NCBI RefSeq assembly: GCF_002443295.1
Contig: NZ_BAOS01000013.1
Span: 1-64,000, forward strand
DNA from: Candidatus Scalindua japonica
Lineage (GTDB): Bacteria; Planctomycetota; Brocadiia; Brocadiales; Scalinduaceae
DNA length: 64,000 nt
Reading direction: 5' to 3'
In this document: in pieces, positions 27,860 through 38,086 of the stretch
Layout of the letters: each line of letters starts with the position of its first letter
How positions within the stretch are numbered: position 1 is the first letter of the stretch
Made by a program: the position numbers and the translations under genes
Notes under the pieces: model-generated
Databases searched by the model: none
What the model saw: the letters and a program-made list of their open reading frames with translations, nothing else
Told to the model about the DNA's origin: nothing

Positions 27860-28620
27860 CCCGAGATTTTTTTCAAAATATTTTCTATATTATCCAGGTT
27901 TGAATTAAACTGTTGTTTTACACCCCATTTTTTATAATCAAATTGCACCCCCTTGACCACCCAGCAACCTCTATCATCAACGATAGCACCTATCGGAGTA
28001 TTTTTACATTCATCACTATTATCATTAACCCCATCTCCATCACTGTCTATCTGACTAACTTTCTGGCATCCATATTGATCTACCACTACACCACTTGGCG
28101 TGCCTGGGCACTTATCAAATTCATCATACACTCCATCCCTGTCACTATCTTTCCGAATAATTTCAGGACATCCAGATTTATTAACCACCATGCCAACCGG
28201 CGTACCGGGACATTTATCAAACTCATCATACACCCCATCTCTGTCGCTATCTTTACGAATAATTTCAGGACATCCAGATTTATTAACCACCATGCCAACC
28301 GGCGTACCGGGACATTTATCAAACTCATCATACACCCCATCTCTGTCACTATCTTTCCGAGTAATTTCAGGACATCCAGATTTATCAACCACTACCCCAA
28401 CCGGCGTACCGGGGCATTTATCAAACTCATCAAACACCCCATCTCTGTCACTATCTGACCTTCTAACATTTCTGACTTTAGGACAACCATGCTTATCCAC
28501 CTCAATTCCGGCAGAAGTACCTGGACAGTTATCAATACTATCAAAAACACCATCTCCATCACTATCTAAATTACGGCCTTCGCCAGTTGTAAGAAATACC
28601 TGTTTTACAATATCAATCAT
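27856..28620 (-). CDS. Thrombospondin type-3 repeat segment, piece 2 of a split gene
   Basis: The 254 residues contain six calcium-binding TSP3-type repeats of about 34 residues, each like DSDRDGVYDEFDKCPGTPVG. The start of an OmpA domain (VQFDYKKW) follows, then an abrupt stop. The first residues continue, in frame, from an open stretch (ELASEIKCGFSASI) upstream of ATG 28620 that belongs to the VWA piece, so this ATG is not a real start. Middle repeats are nearly identical at DNA level. The repeats likely form a rigid, calcium-loaded spacer between VWA and peptidoglycan-binding domains in the periplasm. Confidence 0.75.
   Translation of the reverse strand: MIDIVKQVFLTTGEGRNLDSDGDGVFDSIDNCPGTSAGIEVDKHGCPKVRNVRRSDSDRDGVFDEFDKCPGTPVGVVVDKSGCPEITRKDSDRDGVYDEFDKCPGTPVGMVVNKSGCPEIIRKDSDRDGVYDEFDKCPGTPVGMVVNKSGCPEIIRKDSDRDGVYDEFDKCPGTPSGVVVDQYGCQKVSQIDSDGDGVNDNSDECKNTPIGAIVDDRGCWVVKGVQFDYKKWGVKQQFNSNLDNIENILKKISG
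28092..28500. repeat. 102-bp in-gene tandem repeats
   Basis: About four consecutive 102-bp units encode TSP3 repeats; the two central units differ at only a few bases. Each repeats the phrase ggacatccagatttattaac, with accggcgtaccgggacattt about 30 bases later. Such repeats can expand or contract by recombination. Confidence 0.8.
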
Positions 28621-28719
28621 ATCTTCTCTGGTTTCAGTACCATCAATAGATGCAGAAAAACCACATTTGATCTCACTGGCAAGTTCTTTCCATAAAAACC
28701 TTGCCCTCAGGGTTGTTTC

Positions 28720-29310
28720 CTACCCAAACCGTATAAAACATGTCCCTTTCCCATAACGGTTTTCCAAGGCCCTTGCCTTTCCACGAGGATCACCTTCCAG
28801 ATTCATACCATCACTTATAAAAATTACAGCACTATCACCTTGAACAGACCCCAGGGCAGCACTGACAGCTTTAATAGCGCGTCCTGCAGGGCTGTTACCT
28901 TCAGCAGAAAAACTCAGGCTATTCAAGCTTTGTTCCAAGCCGGATCTGGAGTAAGTAGTCGGCCCATATACAATCTCTGTCTGCCTCTTCAACTGATTGA
29001 TTCCACGACCAAATGTCATGAGAGACCCGTTGATATCCATTTCAGGCATAGTATTATTCATACGCTTTAGAAAGTCTATAGCTACTTTAAACTTTGGAAC
29101 TTCTCCTTCGTTGTTATACGGCATACTCATAGATGTTGAAGCATCAAGTATGATAAAAAAGTTGTCAATTTTCGGTACATATTCCCCCATTTGAAACGCT
29201 TCATCAAGATTATCACGGCGTGTTAAAAAATTTGGCTGAAATTGAAAACAACCTGTCAGTAACGAAACTAAAACTGTTAAAGAAAAGACAAATAAACGTT
29301 TTCTATTCAT
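28720..29310 (-). CDS. VWA-domain lipoprotein, piece 1 of a split gene
   Basis: From ATG 29310 (GAGG 6-7 bases upstream) the product begins with a lipoprotein signal ending LLTGC. It continues into a von Willebrand A domain: NFFIILDASTSMSMPY (MIDAS DxSxS), a central GSLMTFGRGI, and AVIFISDGMNLEG. The frame stops at TAG 28720-28722. In a shifted frame the expected continuation CFYTVWVGNNPEGKV is present between a T4 run (28735-28738) and a T5 run (28694-28698), after which the original frame resumes. The full protein would be about 559 residues: lipoprotein, VWA, TSP3, OmpA. Confidence 0.75.
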   Translation of the reverse strand: MNRKRLFVFSLTVLVSLLTGCFQFQPNFLTRRDNLDEAFQMGEYVPKIDNFFIILDASTSMSMPYNNEGEVPKFKVAIDFLKRMNNTMPEMDINGSLMTFGRGINQLKRQTEIVYGPTTYSRSGLEQSLNSLSFSAEGNSPAGRAIKAVSAALGSVQGDSAVIFISDGMNLEGDPRGKARALENRYGKGTCFIRFG

Positions 29311-29545
29311 AATTAACCTCAAAAAAATAATCCCTGACACTTCCGGATATTCAGATAAAGATAAAATATAAAGGGTGATTAATTATTGTGGCTTTTCCTT
29401 TATGTTAAAAAGTGTACCATCGAACATGTTTTAGAGGAACAAGCCAAAAGATTAAAGTGAAAGATAACTCATGCAATGTGAAAAATCAAGTTTAAAGAGA
29501 AACAACTGATGTTTCATACAAGCACAAGTATGTTTTACAGGTCTT

Positions 29546-30802
29546 TTACTTACGAATCTGGCCTGTACCGTGGATAATATATTTGTATGATGTGAGTTCT
29601 TTCAGACCCATTGGGCCACGGGCGTGAAGTTTATCTGTACTGATGCCAATCTCTGCACCCATTCCGAATTCAAAGCCATCAGTAAAGCGTGTAGAGGCGT
29701 TAACATATACCGCTGCGGAGTCTACCTCATCGACAAATTTCTTAGCATTGGTTTTGTCTTCCGTTATTATGACATCAGAATGTGAAGACCCGTAGGCAGA
29801 AATATGTTCGATTGCATCATCGATAGAAGAGACAACTTTTATGGAAAGTATCTTTTCTAAGTACTCTGTTGACCAATCTTCATCAATAGCCAGTTGTATT
29901 CCAGGTACAATCTTACAACTCTTTTCACATCCCCGCAACTCTACAGCGGCATCTGACATACCTTTACAAACATCAGGAAGAAATGTCCCGGCTAATTTCT
30001 CGTGTACCAGCATAGTCTCCATAGCATTACAGGTACCCGGCCTCTGGAGCTTTGAGTTCAAACAGATTTCTCTTGCCATGTCCGGATCAGCGAACTCATC
30101 CACGTAAACATGACACACGCCTTTATAATGTTTTATAACCGGAATGGTAGAATTTTCAACAACGTTTCGTATCAGGCCCTCACCCCCTCGTGGAATGACA
30201 AGATCCGCAAATTCATCTGCCTTTAGAAGATACCCGACAGCATCCCGATCAACAGTTTCAATGACTTGAATAGCATTTTTATCCAGACCAACCTTTTCCA
30301 GGGCAGAGCTTATTTGCCTGTATATGGCAATATTCGAATGTATTGACTCCTTACCGCCACGAAGTATTGTTGCGTTTCCTGTCTTTAAACAAAGTGACGC
30401 TGCATCTGCTGTAACATTTGGCCGGGATTCATAAATAATGATAATAACACCGATGGGAACTCTGATCTTTTGAATCTCAAGGCCATTCGGGCGTACAACC
30501 TTTTCTATTATTTCACTAACAGGATCAGAGAGATTTATCACCTCTTTTATACCTTCAGCCATAGCTTCTATACGCAGCTCAGTCAGTTTCAATCTGTCTA
30601 TCATAGCAGAAGTCAAACCATTTTCCTCCGCCGCCCTTAAGTCTTTTTCATTCTCGGCCATCAATATCTCTTTATTGTCAATGAGATTGAGCGCCATCTG
30701 CTCCAATGCGGCATTTTTTATAGAAGTATCAGCAATTGCTGTCTTTCGTGAGGCAGCCTTTGCATCTCTAACAATTTTATCTATATAAGCTTTAACGTTC
30801 AT
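29546..30802 (-). CDS. proA: Gamma-glutamyl phosphate reductase
   Basis: ProA reduces gamma-glutamyl phosphate to the semialdehyde in proline synthesis. The 418-residue protein has the NAD(P)-dependent aldehyde dehydrogenase-like motifs VPIGVIIIIYESRPNVT, LKTGNATILRGGKES, and the catalytic cysteine in QRPGTCNAMETMLVH. C-terminal FGMGAEIGIST and ARGPMGLKELTSYKYI are ProA-specific. The start overlaps the end of ftsB by 11 bp. proB is not in the window. Confidence 0.95.
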   Translation of the reverse strand: MNVKAYIDKIVRDAKAASRKTAIADTSIKNAALEQMALNLIDNKEILMAENEKDLRAAEENGLTSAMIDRLKLTELRIEAMAEGIKEVINLSDPVSEIIEKVVRPNGLEIQKIRVPIGVIIIIYESRPNVTADAASLCLKTGNATILRGGKESIHSNIAIYRQISSALEKVGLDKNAIQVIETVDRDAVGYLLKADEFADLVIPRGGEGLIRNVVENSTIPVIKHYKGVCHVYVDEFADPDMAREICLNSKLQRPGTCNAMETMLVHEKLAGTFLPDVCKGMSDAAVELRGCEKSCKIVPGIQLAIDEDWSTEYLEKILSIKVVSSIDDAIEHISAYGSSHSDVIITEDKTNAKKFVDEVDSAAVYVNASTRFTDGFEFGMGAEIGISTDKLHARGPMGLKELTSYKYIIHGTGQIRK

Positions 30803-31223
30803 ATTTATAAGAAAACAGTAAAAAAAGTGTGGCTATCACTATCATACCTAAAGGTACTTGCCACGGAAACGGTCCGTCAAATAAAAATGCTTCCAAACCA
30901 CGAGTTTCAGTTGACCTCTCAGCATTGTCATTATCAGGATCTGAAATATTAAATTTATATTTTTTATACGTCACTTCCCCTTCTCTAGTATATCCATATT
31001 TATCCCTGGCTTCTCTCTCGACCTGTACAGGATCATCAACAAGTGCCTTATTTTCCTTTTTAAGCCTGTCGTTTTTTTCTCTTAAATACTCGACCTTTTG
31101 TGTAAGAATTTTTTGCGTTGTTTCAAGTTCCCTCCTCTCCTCTCTTTTCTGTGTGATGATAACAGAAAAAACAATTATTATTGAGGTTACTATAGAAAAG
31201 GTTAGAAGGAAGCGCTTTAGCAT
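30792..31223 (-). CDS. ftsB: FtsB/DivIC-type septum protein with extra C-terminal helix
   Basis: The 143-residue protein has an N-terminal membrane helix (about residues 5-24), a coiled coil (about 25-65) and the DivIC signature region DPVQVEREARDKYGYTREGE. FtsB normally ends soon after this; here there is an acidic linker and a second hydrophobic helix (VPLGMIVIATLFLLFSY, about 122-139). That would place the linker in the periplasm and the C-terminus back in the cytoplasm. It lies between eno and proA, matching the widespread eno-ftsB order, and overlaps proA by 11 bp. Role in cell division is inferred from family and context. Confidence 0.75.
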   Translation of the reverse strand: MLKRFLLTFSIVTSIIIVFSVIITQKREERRELETTQKILTQKVEYLREKNDRLKKENKALVDDPVQVEREARDKYGYTREGEVTYKKYKFNISDPDNDNAERSTETRGLEAFLFDGPFPWQVPLGMIVIATLFLLFSYKYER

Positions 31224-31458
31224 GTATTGGGGTTACTAAAGATTATTGCTAAAAAAATAGTTTTACTTTCAGTTTAGTTTCTTACTATAGAATAATTACC
31301 CGGTCTTTTTATCTGGGCGACCATCTTCACACACCCCGAATTTTTGAGATCTAAGGCCCGTTCATGAGTTTTTAATAACCTTAATGCCCATCTCTTCTCA
31401 CTTTTGCGAATACCAACCATACTGTAAAAAGAATCCACAACGTAAGTCTCACATCAAT

Positions 31459-33239
<1,781 letters not shown>

Positions 33240-33449
33240 ATGCTCATACTAACCAGAAGATTAGGCGAAAGCATCTTAATTGAAAATAATATCAAGATAA
33301 CCGTTATAGATATTAATAAACAGCAGATAAAATTAGGGATTGATGCGCCAAAGCACATCACTATCAACAGGGAAGAAGTCGCCAAAAAAGTCAAAGATGA
33401 AAACAAATTATCATCTGCATCAACGACAATTAATATTCCAAAAAAGTAG
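33240..33449 (+). CDS. csrA: Carbon storage regulator (RNA-binding)
   Basis: CsrA binds GGA-containing leaders of mRNAs and controls their translation; in enterobacteria glycogen genes are the classic targets. The 69-residue protein reads MLILTRRLGESILIENNIKI onward with IKLGIDAPKHITINREEV, a full family match. The C-terminal 15 residues are a variable tail. It is monocistronic here and 5 kb from a glycogen cluster, so a similar role is possible but not shown. Confidence 0.95.
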   Translation: MLILTRRLGESILIENNIKITVIDINKQQIKLGIDAPKHITINREEVAKKVKDENKLSSASTTINIPKK

Positions 33450-33502
33450 TTTTAAAATTTAGCGCACAAACATATCCTGAAAATTAGAAGGTAATCTTGT
33501 AT

Positions 33503-34693
33503 CTACTGCAGTCTCTCTACACCTAAAAACACTGCCATTTTCAAAAAAGCCCTGCCAAGAAATGATCGCTTCATCTCAATCGCCTTGTAATTGCAGACCT
33601 CATCACAGCAAAAACAGCCAATACATTTATCTTCATCTACTATTACTTTACCTTCAGGCGCTGACATTGCTTTCGCCGGACAGTTTCTAATACACTCATA
33701 ACATCTTGTACAATTTGGTTCATATACTGTAGAGACGCATGAGCAGCTATTATCAAACATTTTTGCAAGCAGAAAATCAGGAATATAGTTGGATGCAAAA
33801 TCCTGTGCGGAACTGGACGGTTTTTTAAAATCATCAACTTTAACCTTGCTTATTTCCTCACCTGAAACATCTATCTCGTTCAAATCTGCAGTACCAAGCT
33901 TTCTGTCATGCGCGTACTTGATTATAGGCACTTTTACAGGATCAAAGCCAACTACCGTGCTAGCCACGGCATCCAATGCGACACCATCATAACCGGCAAT
34001 TATTAACCCTACCTTTCTCGGATCTCCTGCATTAGGTCCGTTGCCCTCCATCCCGATTACCGCATCCATAATCGTGATATGTGGTTGGACCATCTCAAAA
34101 ACATCAACCAATGCCTGGGCCATTGATCTATTTTTTGGCGCCAGAAGATGTACATTTTTTTTTCCGTTAGCAGGTATAGAACCAAACATATTCTTGATAG
34201 CGCCTGTGTATCTTGTAAGGCCGTGTGTTTTCAGTTTAGGGACATTCACTACAACATCTACGGATTTGACTGTCTTTGCAATCTTAAAATCTTTTAAGAT
34301 CACAGCATTTTTATTTGTTATGTTAATAGCATCATCCTTATCAAAGTTTACGATAACAGCGCCAGTCTCTTCTGCAATCTTGTCTATCTGCGTAACTCTA
34401 AAAGCCTTATCTGTAGAACCGGTCCTTAGGCTGCCACAAGAATCTCCAATATATACCTTACACCCATAATCTCCCATAAATATATCAACAAGCGCCCTGA
34501 TAACCGCAGGATGTGTATTAACCGCCCTCTCCGGCCCTAAAGAGGCAGACAGGAGGTTTGCTTTAAGCAGCACCTTCATTCCAGGTTTTACAATGGTTTC
34601 AATATTATCTATTAAATTTAAACATCTTTTCACCGCCGTGCTTACTTCTTCCAATTCATAATTATCACAACGTGAAATTGCGACTGTTGTCAT
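33503..34693 (-). CDS. DUF362 protein with two [4Fe-4S] ferredoxin motifs
   Basis: The 396-residue protein joins a DUF362 domain (about residues 30-240; VLLKANLLSA, NVPKLKTHGLTRYTGAIKNM, GNGPNAGDPR) to a C-terminal bacterial-type ferredoxin. The latter has CTRCYECIRNCP (about 326) and CIGCFCCDEVC (about 357), each with four cysteine ligands, followed by a short amphipathic tail. DUF362 proteins are putative iron-sulfur oxidoreductases of unknown substrate. It is convergent with csrA and downstream of a nitroreductase on the same strand. Confidence 0.85.
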   Translation of the reverse strand: MTTVAISRCDNYELEEVSTAVKRCLNLIDNIETIVKPGMKVLLKANLLSASLGPERAVNTHPAVIRALVDIFMGDYGCKVYIGDSCGSLRTGSTDKAFRVTQIDKIAEETGAVIVNFDKDDAINITNKNAVILKDFKIAKTVKSVDVVVNVPKLKTHGLTRYTGAIKNMFGSIPANGKKNVHLLAPKNRSMAQALVDVFEMVQPHITIMDAVIGMEGNGPNAGDPRKVGLIIAGYDGVALDAVASTVVGFDPVKVPIIKYAHDRKLGTADLNEIDVSGEEISKVKVDDFKKPSSSAQDFASNYIPDFLLAKMFDNSCSCVSTVYEPNCTRCYECIRNCPAKAMSAPEGKVIVDEDKCIGCFCCDEVCNYKAIEMKRSFLGRAFLKMAVFLGVERLQ

Positions 34694-34815
34694 CTTTTAA
34701 TACCTTTAAAAGTTATTAATGTTTAATAATAAATGCCAGTAGTGTCCGGATGGTTTGTACATTTCTCCACTGAAGTGTATAGCATTATCAGGAATGAATA
34801 ACAGCAACACATCAA

Positions 34816-35319
34816 CTAAATTTCTCTTACCATTTCATCTAGTGGTTTTCGAAAAGTTGGTTCCGGAATGACCTTCGGGTAACCCAGGGGGGTTAAGATC
34901 AAGGGTTCTAAATTATCAGGTATGCTTAATACATCTTTTACCACATCAGGTTTAAAGGCGGCTATCCAACAGGTGCCAAGGCCTTCTGCATGAGCAGCAA
35001 GTATCAAATGATCCATTGCTATCGCCACATCAACATCAACGTAAACCTTGCCATCATTTCGTTTCCATGCAGTGCCCGGAGAAGCACACGCACAGATAAT
35101 TACCGGTGCTGTAAAAAACCACTCCTGTGAGTAAGCATCTATTAATTTGTTTTTAACCTCTTCAGCTTTGACTACGACAAGTGAGAATGGCTGTCTGTTG
35201 GCAGCAGTTGGTGCAAGCCGAGCGGCATTAAGAATTCTCTTCAGTTTATCGTCTTCCACCGGACCCTCTTTATATGCCCTTATGCTTCTTCTTGTCTTTA
35301 TGGTTTCATAGAAGTCCAT
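34816..35319 (-). CDS. Nitroreductase-family FMN oxidoreductase
   Basis: The 167-residue protein begins with the family signature TRRSIRAYKEGPVE and LNAARLAPTAANRQPFSLVV (FMN phosphate and ring contacts) and has GLGTCWIAAFKPD and LTPLGYPK toward the end. It is short, single-domain, and probably a homodimer. AAGGAA precedes ATG 35319. Substrates cannot be predicted from sequence. It is followed 122 bp later by the DUF362 gene on the same strand. Confidence 0.88.
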   Translation of the reverse strand: MDFYETIKTRRSIRAYKEGPVEDDKLKRILNAARLAPTAANRQPFSLVVVKAEEVKNKLIDAYSQEWFFTAPVIICACASPGTAWKRNDGKVYVDVDVAIAMDHLILAAHAEGLGTCWIAAFKPDVVKDVLSIPDNLEPLILTPLGYPKVIPEPTFRKPLDEMVREI

Positions 35320-35604
35320 TGAACATTCCTTTTATTATTTGGTTAATTTCACGGAAACGTCAGCTTTGCTATTCATCATTGTATACATGATCACCTCCGT
35401 TCTCACCGTTACAAGTTCCTTTTTCTCTGAGAAACAGGTAATTTTATCAAATCTGAATTTCTTTGACAAGAAAATTGCATATTGATAGAATCGCTCTTCA
35501 TAGTATTTCAGCAAAGAAATACGTGCGAAAATCTGCCGTATCATACAGTTCAGTACGAACCGGCAGAAAATTCCACATTTCATTTTATACAAAAAAAGAC
35601 AAAC

Positions 35605-37350
35605 ATGCGAGTTATAGTAGCAAAAACAGCAGGATTTTGTATGGGTGTACGTAAGGCAATGGACAGAGTATTGGATGCCTCTAATGAAAAGGGAGGCGAT
35701 GATGGCTCCGTCTATACGGAAGGGCCATTGATACATAATCCCCAGGTACTTGAAAAACTGGAGGAGAAAGGTATCAAAGCGCTTAACGAAAATACGGATT
35801 TATCAAAAAGTACTGTAGTTATCAGGGCCCATGGTATAACGCCCAGGAGAAGAGAGGAACTTGAAGCATCAGGCGCCAAGATCTGTGATGCAACCTGCCC
35901 TCGCGTACAACGGGTGCAATCAATCATTGAGGAGAATACGAAGCTGGGATATTCCACTATTATCGTGGGTGATGAAGGGCATGCCGAAGTGGTGGGGTTA
36001 CTTGGATATGCTGATGGAAACGGTTATGTTATCTCTTCTATTGAGGAAATTTCAGACCTGCCTGATTTAGAAAAAATTTGTATCGTTGCCCAGACTACTC
36101 AGGACATGAATACTTTTGCATTAATAGCGGAAAAGTTGAAACTTAGATACGGAAATAACAAAGTATTTGACACAATATGCAGCTCTACATCAAAACGCCA
36201 GGAAGAGGTAATCAACCTGAGCGAAGAAGTTGACGCAATGATTGTAGTTGGTGGAAGAGGTAGCGCAAATACAAATAGGTTGGTCCAAATTTCTGAAAAT
36301 AAAGGCACACCTACATTCCTTGTTGAGACTGAAAATGAATTGAATTTCAAGAAGCTTGAAAATTATGGAGTTATTGGCGTTACAGCCGGCGCTTCAACAC
36401 CTAACTGGCTACTCCAGAGAGTTGTTGATAAAGTACAGAATTATCAAGGCAAAAAAAACAGAAAAATACAATCAGTCAAGGAAAAAGCAATTACAATCTT
36501 AGTCGGCAGTTTCATGTATATCGGAATTGGAGCAACAAGTATCAGTTACTCAAGCTCCGTGCTGCTTGGTATAAACCCCAAGGTTAAATGCTGTACAATT
36601 GCAACTCTGTTTTTGTTTTCAATGTATGTTTTAAACTATTTTACTAACAAAGAGGCAGCCGCCCTGAGTGAGCCATCCAGATTCAAATTATACGAGAAAT
36701 ATCAAAGCATTTTCATGGTCCTCGGATTTATCGCAGCCATTTTATCTTTAGCTCTGGCATTTACGGTTAACATAGAGGCGTTCTTCTGTATCTTTTTTCT
36801 ATCTCTGTTTGGAATAGCGTACAGAGCTTCTATAATTCCCAATAAGCTTTCCAGCATTTTCAGATACCGAAGCCTGGCACAGATTCCCGGTTCGAAAGAA
36901 ATGTTTATAAGCATAGCATGGGCTGTGAGTACCGGTTTAATTCCTTTTCTGGAATCACCAGTTTCATCTGTGTCATCACTACCTGTTGTATTAGCATTTG
37001 TTTTCAGTATGGTTTTTATGAGAACAGTATTGCTTGATGTTAAGGACGTTCAAGGTGACAGAATAATTGGTAAGGAAACAATACCAATTGCAATAGGCAA
37101 GAATAAAACTAAGGCAATTTTAGTCATTTTATCAATATTGCTTACTATACTATTAATTATCAGCCCAATGATTGGTTGGACTTCAGAATTTTCCTATTAC
37201 CTCATACCATGTGTTGCGTATGCATGTGGATATTTGTATCTCTATCACAAGCGCATTGTAACCAGTGGGCTAGCCTGTGAAATTATTACCGATTTTAATT
37301 TTATCCTTGCGGGTATAATGGTAGTAATCTGGCGCCTTGTTGTAATTTAA
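35605..37350 (+). CDS. ispH: IspH (HMBPP reductase) fused to a UbiA-like membrane domain
   Basis: Residues 1-290 are IspH, the [4Fe-4S] enzyme that makes IPP and DMAPP at the end of the MEP pathway. All three cluster cysteines are present (C12 in FCMGVRKAM, C98 in DATCP, C192 in CSSTSKRQ), along with H76 (RAHG) and H126/E128 (GHAEV). Residues about 300-581 are eight or so hydrophobic helices ending in DVKDVQGDRIIGKETIPIAI, the second Asp-rich motif of UbiA prenyltransferases. The first motif appears degraded (NYFTNKEAAALSE). ATG 35605 is chosen because IspH begins MRVIVAKTAGFC; the frame upstream adds 41 unrelated residues. DUF502 follows after 29 bp. Confidence 0.9.
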   Translation: MRVIVAKTAGFCMGVRKAMDRVLDASNEKGGDDGSVYTEGPLIHNPQVLEKLEEKGIKALNENTDLSKSTVVIRAHGITPRRREELEASGAKICDATCPRVQRVQSIIEENTKLGYSTIIVGDEGHAEVVGLLGYADGNGYVISSIEEISDLPDLEKICIVAQTTQDMNTFALIAEKLKLRYGNNKVFDTICSSTSKRQEEVINLSEEVDAMIVVGGRGSANTNRLVQISENKGTPTFLVETENELNFKKLENYGVIGVTAGASTPNWLLQRVVDKVQNYQGKKNRKIQSVKEKAITILVGSFMYIGIGATSISYSSSVLLGINPKVKCCTIATLFLFSMYVLNYFTNKEAAALSEPSRFKLYEKYQSIFMVLGFIAAILSLALAFTVNIEAFFCIFFLSLFGIAYRASIIPNKLSSIFRYRSLAQIPGSKEMFISIAWAVSTGLIPFLESPVSSVSSLPVVLAFVFSMVFMRTVLLDVKDVQGDRIIGKETIPIAIGKNKTKAILVILSILLTILLIISPMIGWTSEFSYYLIPCVAYACGYLYLYHKRIVTSGLACEIITDFNFILAGIMVVIWRLVVI

Positions 37351-37379
37351 TTGATTAGACTATTAAAGGCTATATATTT

Positions 37380-38066
37380 ATGACATCAAAAATGAAGTCA
37401 GGAAAACTTTACTCTGTCGGCTTTAAGAAAAACACCAGAAGGAAAATGATTGCAGGACTTCTTGTTGTTTTTCCTGTTTTTATTACATTTTATGTAATAA
37501 AGTTTTTATTTACCATGATCGGTGGAATCCTGTCCCCGGTAGTAGTGAAAGCTATCGGTGTTTTTGGATTCTCTCCAAATAGTAAAATTGATGAGTTTAT
37601 AATTATGTCAGTCGCGTTCGTACTCACATTTGTTTCACTTTATTTTATTGGTGTGGTAGCAACAAACTTTCTCGGAAAATTTATAATAAACTTTTTTGAA
37701 GCGATATTGAATAATGTACCCATTATTAAAAATGTATATACTTCATCAAAAAAACTGATCGAAATTATAAGCCTGCCAACAACAAAATCTTTTAAACGTG
37801 TAGTTATAGTTGAATATCCAAGGGTTGGAATGAAGGCATTTGCATTTGTTACCGGCAACTTGAAGACACAGGATGGATCAGAATTATCCAGTATATTTGT
37901 CCCAACAACACCAAACCCGACTTCGGGCTTTTTGATTTATCTTCCTGAACAAGATATAGAAGAAACTGACCTGAGCATTGAAGAGGGGATGAAATTGATT
38001 GTTTCGGGAGGGATATTAGTACCGAATCGAATGGAGACAAATACAGACAGACATACAAAGAAGTGA
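37380..38066 (+). CDS. DUF502 membrane protein
   Basis: The 228-residue protein has two membrane helices (about residues 22-46 and 72-98) and a cytoplasmic or periplasmic C-terminal domain. The DUF502 hallmarks are present: PIIKNVYTSSKKLIE, VVIVEYPRVGMKAFAFVTG, FVPTTPNPTSGFLIYLPEQD. The role in bacteria is unknown. It follows ispH by 29 bp, so it is likely co-transcribed, and converges with glgC (20 bp apart). Confidence 0.88.
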   Translation: MTSKMKSGKLYSVGFKKNTRRKMIAGLLVVFPVFITFYVIKFLFTMIGGILSPVVVKAIGVFGFSPNSKIDEFIIMSVAFVLTFVSLYFIGVVATNFLGKFIINFFEAILNNVPIIKNVYTSSKKLIEIISLPTTKSFKRVVIVEYPRVGMKAFAFVTGNLKTQDGSELSSIFVPTTPNPTSGFLIYLPEQDIEETDLSIEEGMKLIVSGGILVPNRMETNTDRHTKK

Positions 38067-38086
38067 AGTATAACATCTGATACAGG

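Noticed and set aside
27856-27880. Programmed -1 frameshift at the A7 run
   Set aside because: The heptamer is not a good X XXY YYZ site in the zero frame, no stimulating hairpin is obvious, and two more indels in the same gene make an error or decay simpler.
28092-28500. Regular repeats suggesting a CRISPR array
   Set aside because: They are 102-bp in-frame repeats encoding TSP3 protein units, with no constant repeat/variable spacer alternation.
35482-35604. Longer N-terminus of IspH
   Set aside because: IspH proteins begin at MRVIVAKTAGFC; the upstream 41 codons are unrelated.
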